In this document: positions 5,766 to 8,546 of the stretch, piece by piece
How positions within the stretch are numbered: position 1 is the stretch's first letter
How the letters are laid out: every line of letters begins with the position of its first letter
From: Acidimicrobiia bacterium
GTDB taxonomy: Bacteria > Actinomycetota > Acidimicrobiia > Acidimicrobiales > AC-14
Reading direction: 5' to 3'
DNA length: 8,546 bases
NCBI GenBank assembly: GCA_019243595.1
Contig: JAFAUA010000512.1
Location: forward strand, 1-8,546
Program-made: the position numbers and the translations under genes
Notes under the pieces: generated by a model
The model's database searches: none
Told to the model about the DNA's origin: nothing
The model's input: the letters and a program-made list of their open reading frames with translations, nothing else

Positions 5766-6212
5766 CTAGTGGCCGATGAGCCGTTTCACCGTCGCCACCG
5801 CCTCGGCGACCGCCAGGGCGGCGATCGCGACCCGGAGGGCTCGGGGTCGGGATGCGCCCAACAAGCGCAGCTGGCCGTAGGCGACGAGGCCCACGCAGGC
5901 GGCGATCGTGTAGCGGGCGACCTGCCACTGGACGTCGCGCGGCAGCGCGACGACGACGACCGTGGCTACGACGCCGATCGCCGCGGCACCGATCAGTTCG
6001 GCCACCAACTGACGGCCGAGCGGAAGGGCGTCGTGGAGAGGGCCGACGAGACGCGACGCCAGGATGAACGCGCACCAGTGGGCGAGCGCCAGACCGACGG
6101 TCGTCGCCCAGATGATCTCCTCGGCGCGCGGATCACTCGGCGACTTCGTCGCGCTCTCCACAGCGAGCAGCGTGATCGAGACGTACAGCGCCATCGTCAG
6201 CGCCTCACGCAC
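5766..6212 (-). CDS. Small multi-pass membrane protein, unknown function
   Basis: About 148 residues if started at GTG 6212. Hydrophobic segments at about 8-20, 33-52, 69-90, 98-117 and 126-143 predict four or five membrane helices, and the protein ends with KRLIGH. The N-terminus VREALTMALYVSITLLA and the segment GLALAHWCAFILASRLV are the most family-like parts; I recall similar uncharacterised actinobacterial membrane proteins. The start is uncertain. ATG 6194 has a better SD (GAGG, 8 nt ahead), but GTG 6212 keeps the VREALT segment. No start codon lies upstream in this frame before the neighbouring gene. It follows the translin-family gene by 41 bp, with a perfect 16-bp palindrome in the gap, and precedes the flavoprotein by 44 bp on the same strand. 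It may be the last gene of the glpR-translin unit. No function can be assigned. Confidence 0.7.
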   Translation of the reverse strand: MREALTMALYVSITLLAVESATKSPSDPRAEEIIWATTVGLALAHWCAFILASRLVGPLHDALPLGRQLVAELIGAAAIGVVATVVVVALPRDVQWQVARYTIAACVGLVAYGQLRLLGASRPRALRVAIAALAVAEAVATVKRLIGH

Positions 6213-6235
6213 GAGGTGGCGCTGCTCGTCAGTGC

Positions 6236-6251
6236 GCTCGAGCGCTCGAGC
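6236..6251. repeat. Perfect 16-bp palindrome between translin-family and membrane genes
   Basis: GCTCGAGCGCTCGAGC is a perfect palindrome located 2 bp downstream of the translin-family stop codon and 23 bp before the predicted start of the membrane protein. It contains two CTCGAG units. No T-run follows in either direction, so it is not a standard terminator. It may be an operator, an mRNA hairpin, or a by-product of GC-rich codon pairs. Confidence 0.5.
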
Positions 6252-6253
6252 CG

Positions 6254-6892
6254 TTAGTCCCCCAGGCCCTTCTCGATCGCCTGCTGCAGGCGCTGTTGGA
6301 GGATGGTCGTGGTGAGGTCGCCGCGCGTGCGCTCGAGCACGGGGCGCAGGGCATCGGTCGTGCGCCGCAGCCCGCCGGTCAGGGCGTCGGGATAGTCGAC
6401 GGTGACGAGCAACGCGTACACGTCGTCCATGGCGGTCAGCAGCCGCTCGCTCTGGTCCATCTCCCCTCCCCGCAACCGGTCCAGCAGGTGCCGGCGCAGC
6501 TCGCTGGCCGCCTCGGCGAGGCCGTTGAGCCACGAGGCGTCGGCGATGCCCAGCTCATCGGCCGACGGCAGCGGACGGTCCTCGGCCAGGGCCAGCGTGA
6601 GGCGAGCCTCCGCGTACTCCTTGGCCGCGTCGTGCAGCGGTCCCGACGCCGCCAGCTGCGGGAACGGACGCAGGGCGTCTTGCGCTTCACGCAACGACGA
6701 GGCTGCGTCGTCGGCCAATGCCGCGGCCTGCTGCCAATCGAGGCGGTGGGTGGCGCGGATCGACTGGCTGCAGAACTGGATCGTGCGCCGGGCCGCAGCC
6801 AAGCCCTGCTCTCGCGCCTTGTTGGCGGCGTCGAGACGCTCGCGCACAGGCGCGGCGAGCGACGCAAGCTCGTCGCGGCGGGCGAGCGCCAC
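6254..6892 (-). CDS. Translin/TRAX-family protein (predicted RNA-binding, COG2178 type)
   Basis: This 212-residue, almost entirely helical protein matches the translin-family pattern familiar from archaeal and eukaryotic members. It has an N-terminal helix rich in Arg and Ala (REQGLAAARRTIQFCSQSIR) followed by ATHR. KEYAEARLTLAL (91-102) carries the acidic pair E92/E95. LGIADASWLNGLAEAASELR leads into RRHLLDRLRGGE. YALLVTVDYPDAL (159-171) is followed by GGLRRTTDALRPVLERTRGDLT (173-194), the family's strongest signature. Translin/TRAX proteins form ring-shaped oligomers that bind or cleave RNA/DNA, and the E-x-x-E pair lies where TRAX has catalytic acidic residues. Whether this protein is a nuclease is inference. 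GTG 6892 is the first start after an in-frame TAG. It has no clear SD and sits 17 bp after glpR, so translation is likely coupled to that gene. Confidence 0.75.
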   Translation of the reverse strand: MALARRDELASLAAPVRERLDAANKAREQGLAAARRTIQFCSQSIRATHRLDWQQAAALADDAASSLREAQDALRPFPQLAASGPLHDAAKEYAEARLTLALAEDRPLPSADELGIADASWLNGLAEAASELRRHLLDRLRGGEMDQSERLLTAMDDVYALLVTVDYPDALTGGLRRTTDALRPVLERTRGDLTTTILQQRLQQAIEKGLGD

Positions 6893-6909
6893 CGAGAACT
6901 AGCGCTGAC

Positions 6910-7428
6910 TCAGTGGGCGGAGCGGCGCAGCAGCAGAGCCGGCTCGGGCGAGTGGGCCGGGAGCCGGGACGGCAGGAAGCGCACCTTCATGTCGCGCTCG
7001 GCCGCCTTGTTGCGCATCTGGACGAGCAGCGCCACGTAGGTCACGAACATCGCGTCGACGAGCAAGTGGACGACCCATAGGATGCGCAGCGACGGGACGA
7101 ACCCGAGCACCAGCGACGTCACCATGGCCGCCAGCATGCCGACGAAGATGTCGCGCCGGCGCCGCTGGGTGCGGGCCCGGGCGCTCATCGCCGTGAGCTG
7201 GGTGTTGCGCGGGCCGGGATGGCGGGCGATCGGCACGTAGCCGTTCGTCTCCGGCCGGTGGCCGAGCATTGGCACGCGACGGGTGCCAACCGGCCCCGTG
7301 CGCTCGAGCACGGTGAGGCGGTGGCGGAAGGCGCTGATTGAGTCCGCTGGCCGTGCATCGGCACGACTCCTGAGCCAGGGCGGGACCAGAACGACTGCCC
7401 ACACAACGGCGAGGATCAGCAGCAACAC
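6910..7428 (-). CDS. glpR: GlpR/SepX-like membrane protein (gephyrin-like protein receptor, divisome)
   Basis: This 172-residue protein has an N-terminal membrane helix ending in a conserved block: LLLILAVVWAVVLVPPWLRS (about 2-21), then DSISAFRHRLTVLER. A cytoplasmic linker of about 70 polar residues follows. Two more membrane helices lie at about 95-112 and 116-138, and a basic tail RNKAAERDMKVRFLP follows. This layout is that of actinobacterial GlpR/SepX proteins, which sit at the division septum. In Corynebacterium GlpR is the membrane receptor of the gephyrin-like protein Glp, and in Streptomyces SepX supports septum formation. A TTG opens the frame at 7434, but GAGGAG lies 8 nt before GTG 7428, so that start is preferred. 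The MoeA/gephyrin-like gene two genes upstream supports the assignment. Confidence 0.75.
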   Translation of the reverse strand: MLLLILAVVWAVVLVPPWLRSRADARPADSISAFRHRLTVLERTGPVGTRRVPMLGHRPETNGYVPIARHPGPRNTQLTAMSARARTQRRRRDIFVGMLAAMVTSLVLGFVPSLRILWVVHLLVDAMFVTYVALLVQMRNKAAERDMKVRFLPSRLPAHSPEPALLLRRSAH

Positions 7429-7551
7429 AGTCAAAGCTCCTCGACCTACCTTTGCGACTCGGGGACCGTACGCGACGTCATGCGACCACAGGTGGATGGG
7501 TGCTTTCCGCCGCCGCAGCCCAGGGGTATTCGCCGACTGCCTTCCCCATTC

Positions 7552-7579
7552 CTACTACGGCCATGGGCGACGAAGTCAA
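7552..7579 (-). promoter_or_regulatory. Weak candidate promoter for glpR
   Basis: On the minus strand TTGACT (7579-7574) is followed after 16 nt by TAGTAG (7557-7552). The -35 is good and the -10 poor. The predicted start would leave a leader of over 100 nt before glpR. It lies just downstream of the moaC hairpin, where a new promoter would make sense. Tentative. Confidence 0.25.
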
Positions 7580-7583
7580 CTCC

Positions 7584-7607
7584 AAACGCTAGCTCAAGTT
7601 AGCGTTT
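7584..7607 (-). terminator. Hairpin after moaC, candidate terminator
   Basis: AAACGCTA and TAGCGTTT form a perfect 8-bp stem around an 8-nt loop, starting 12 nt past the moaC stop in the direction of transcription. Additional C-G and G-U pairs could extend the stem inward. On the minus strand only TTT then GGAG follows, so the U-tract is poor. The plus-strand tail TTTCTT is slightly better. It may act as a weak or bidirectional terminator, or as an RNA-stabilising hairpin. Confidence 0.5.
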
Positions 7608-7619
7608 CTTGGCAAGGGG

Positions 7620-8132
7620 CTAAATCTGCAGGTCCTCCGCCGGGTCTTGCGCGGTCGCCTTGCGCCGGTACGTCCCGGAACGCCCCCCGGTCTTCTCCCA
7701 CAGCGTCAGCTCACCGATGAGCATCGAGCGGTCGACCGACTTGCACATGTCATAGACGGTCAGGGCGGCCACGGCGCAGGCGGTCATGGCCTCCATCTCG
7801 ACCCCGGTGCGGTCGACGGTCTCCACCTGGGCCTCGACCTCAACGCAGTCGTCGCCGATCGTGAAGTTCACGAACACCGACCCCACCAGCAACGGGTGGC
7901 ACAAGGGAACCAGGTTGGGCGTCTGCTTGGCGGCCTGGATGCCCGCCACCCGGGCCACCGACAGCACGTCGCCCTTGGAGATGCTGTTGGAGGCGATCAG
8001 CGCCGTGGTCTCGGGCTTCATCATCACCTTGCAGCGGGCCATCGCCCGCCGGTGGGTGGCCTCCTTGGGCGTCACGTCGACCATGCGGGCTCGGCCGAGC
8101 GGGTCGAGATGGGTCAGGCGCCGGTCGGACAT
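7620..8132 (-). CDS. moaC: Cyclic pyranopterin monophosphate synthase MoaC
   Basis: This 170-residue protein is full length for MoaC. With MoaA it converts GTP to cyclic pyranopterin monophosphate in molybdenum cofactor biosynthesis in the cytosol. Visible signatures are LTHLD (6-10), MVDVTPKEATHRRAMARCKV (17-36), GDVLSVARVAGIQAAK (54-69), LVPLCHPL (74-81), GVEMEAMTACAVAALTVYDM (110-129) and DMCKSVDRSM. Asp128 and Lys131 coincide exactly with the catalytic pair numbering of the E. coli enzyme, and H79 is in the LCHPL motif. The start is ATG 8132, immediately before the LTHLD block; the SD is weak. It follows the MoeA-like gene by 32 bp on the same strand, so both are probably one transcript. 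A hairpin follows the stop. Nothing is missing, so the enzyme should be active. Confidence 0.97.
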   Translation of the reverse strand: MSDRRLTHLDPLGRARMVDVTPKEATHRRAMARCKVMMKPETTALIASNSISKGDVLSVARVAGIQAAKQTPNLVPLCHPLLVGSVFVNFTIGDDCVEVEAQVETVDRTGVEMEAMTACAVAALTVYDMCKSVDRSMLIGELTLWEKTGGRSGTYRRKATAQDPAEDLQI

Positions 8133-8164
8133 TGAACGTGAAGTCTAGAGGCGAAACGGTGGCG

Positions 8165-8546
8165 CTAGCTCGGGTGCCCATCCGAGAGCACGAGGACCTG
8201 GACCGCGGTGCCCGCGGCCACGCCTTCGCCGTCGGGGACGAGGGCCAGGGCGTTGGCCCCGGCGGCCGCCGCCAGCTGGTGGGAACCCTGGCCGCCCACG
8301 GGGCGCACCCGCCAGTGCCCATCGTCCCCCACCGAGGCGACCACACGCACCAGATGGAGCTTGCCGTCGGGGCGGCGGCGGATTGGCTCGGCGACGATGG
8401 CCTGCGTCTTCGGCCGGAAGATCCGGCGGTGGCCCGCCATCTGGCGCAGCGCCGGGCGGGCGAACAGTTCGAACGACACCATCGATGACACCGGGTTGCC
8501 GGGAAGGCCGAACACGGGCTTGCCCTTCACCGTGCCGAACGCCAGC
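8165..8546 (-). CDS. moeA: Molybdopterin molybdotransferase MoeA / gephyrin-like Glp, C-terminal part
   Basis: The gene runs off the window; the last 126 residues and the stop (8167-8165) are present. The visible part opens [20 protein letters not shown], the end of the MoCF-binding domain with the GLPGNPVSS signature. [18 protein letters not shown] follows, and then the beta-rich C-terminal domain IV of Moe[20 protein letters not shown], and the [20 protein letters not shown] region, ending [15 protein letters not shown]. MoeA inserts molybdate into adenylylated molybdopterin. With a glpR/sepX-like gene two genes downstream, this copy could instead, or also, be the gephyrin-like division protein Glp, which has the same fold. 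The N-terminal parts that would help to tell them apart are outside the window. It is probably cotranscribed with moaC. Confidence 0.93.
   Translation of the reverse strand, partial: LAFGTVKGKPVFGLPGNPVSSMVSFELFARPALRQMAGHRRIFRPKTQAIVAEPIRRRPDGKLHLVRVVASVGDDGHWRVRPVGGQGSHQLAAAAGANALALVPDGEGVAAGTAVQVLVLSDGHPS

Noticed and set aside
5722..6075. N-terminal extension of the flavoprotein frame by 118 codons
   Set aside because: The extension is Arg/Pro/Gly-rich and overlaps the membrane protein gene in another frame. The FAD fold begins just after ATG 5721.
7430..7619. Possible tRNA or small RNA gene between glpR and moaC
   Set aside because: Apart from the hairpin at 7584-7607, I could not form a cloverleaf or see any known RNA signature. 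It looks like leader and terminator sequence.

Overview
The window is uniformly high-GC DNA with SD-led GTG/ATG/TTG starts and dense gene packing. It fits a member of the Actinomycetota, possibly an acidimicrobial or other uncultured lineage. The best phylum-level marker is a GlpR/SepX-like membrane protein next to molybdenum-cofactor genes. No rRNA, tRNA, CRISPR array, insertion sequence or phage gene was seen.

The left part (1-5721) looks like an accessory catabolic or detoxification cluster. A MarR-type regulator (888-430, minus) is followed 9 bp downstream by an uncharacterised protein that runs off the window edge (420-1). To its right is a short control region with two 15-bp operator-like palindromes (893-907 and 917-931). 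They are placed in and just after a good sigma-70-like rightward promoter (TTGACA-17-TACCTT). That promoter would drive a tightly packed plus-strand operon: a cupin (1135-1638) and two vicinal-oxygen-chelate proteins (1631-2029, 2037-2471). Between promoter and cupin lies an unusual partial duplication of the cupin start region, which encodes a 49-codon short ORF. A family VIII esterase/beta-lactamase-like serine hydrolase (3547-2417, minus) overlaps the end of the second VOC gene tail to tail. It is divergent from a two-domain EthD-like protein (3601-4263), which in turn converges on an FAD-dependent dehydrogenase of the fumarate reductase/3-ketosteroid dehydrogenase superfamily (5721-4267). 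These families recur in pathways for aromatic, steroid-like or lactone substrates. The sequence does not identify the substrate.

The right part (5766-8546) is housekeeping in character and all on the minus strand. Reading in the direction of transcription it holds: the C-terminal end of a MoeA/gephyrin-like molybdotransferase, MoaC, a hairpin, a GlpR/SepX-like divisome membrane protein, a translin/TRAX-family protein, and a small multi-pass membrane protein. Pairing a gephyrin-like protein with GlpR/SepX is a known actinobacterial arrangement that links a Moco enzyme fold to cell division. The translin-family gene directly downstream of glpR is the least expected member.

The most notable observations are the tandem operator/promoter architecture, the duplicated cupin start with an in-frame short ORF, and the glp-moaC-glpR-translin neighbourhood.
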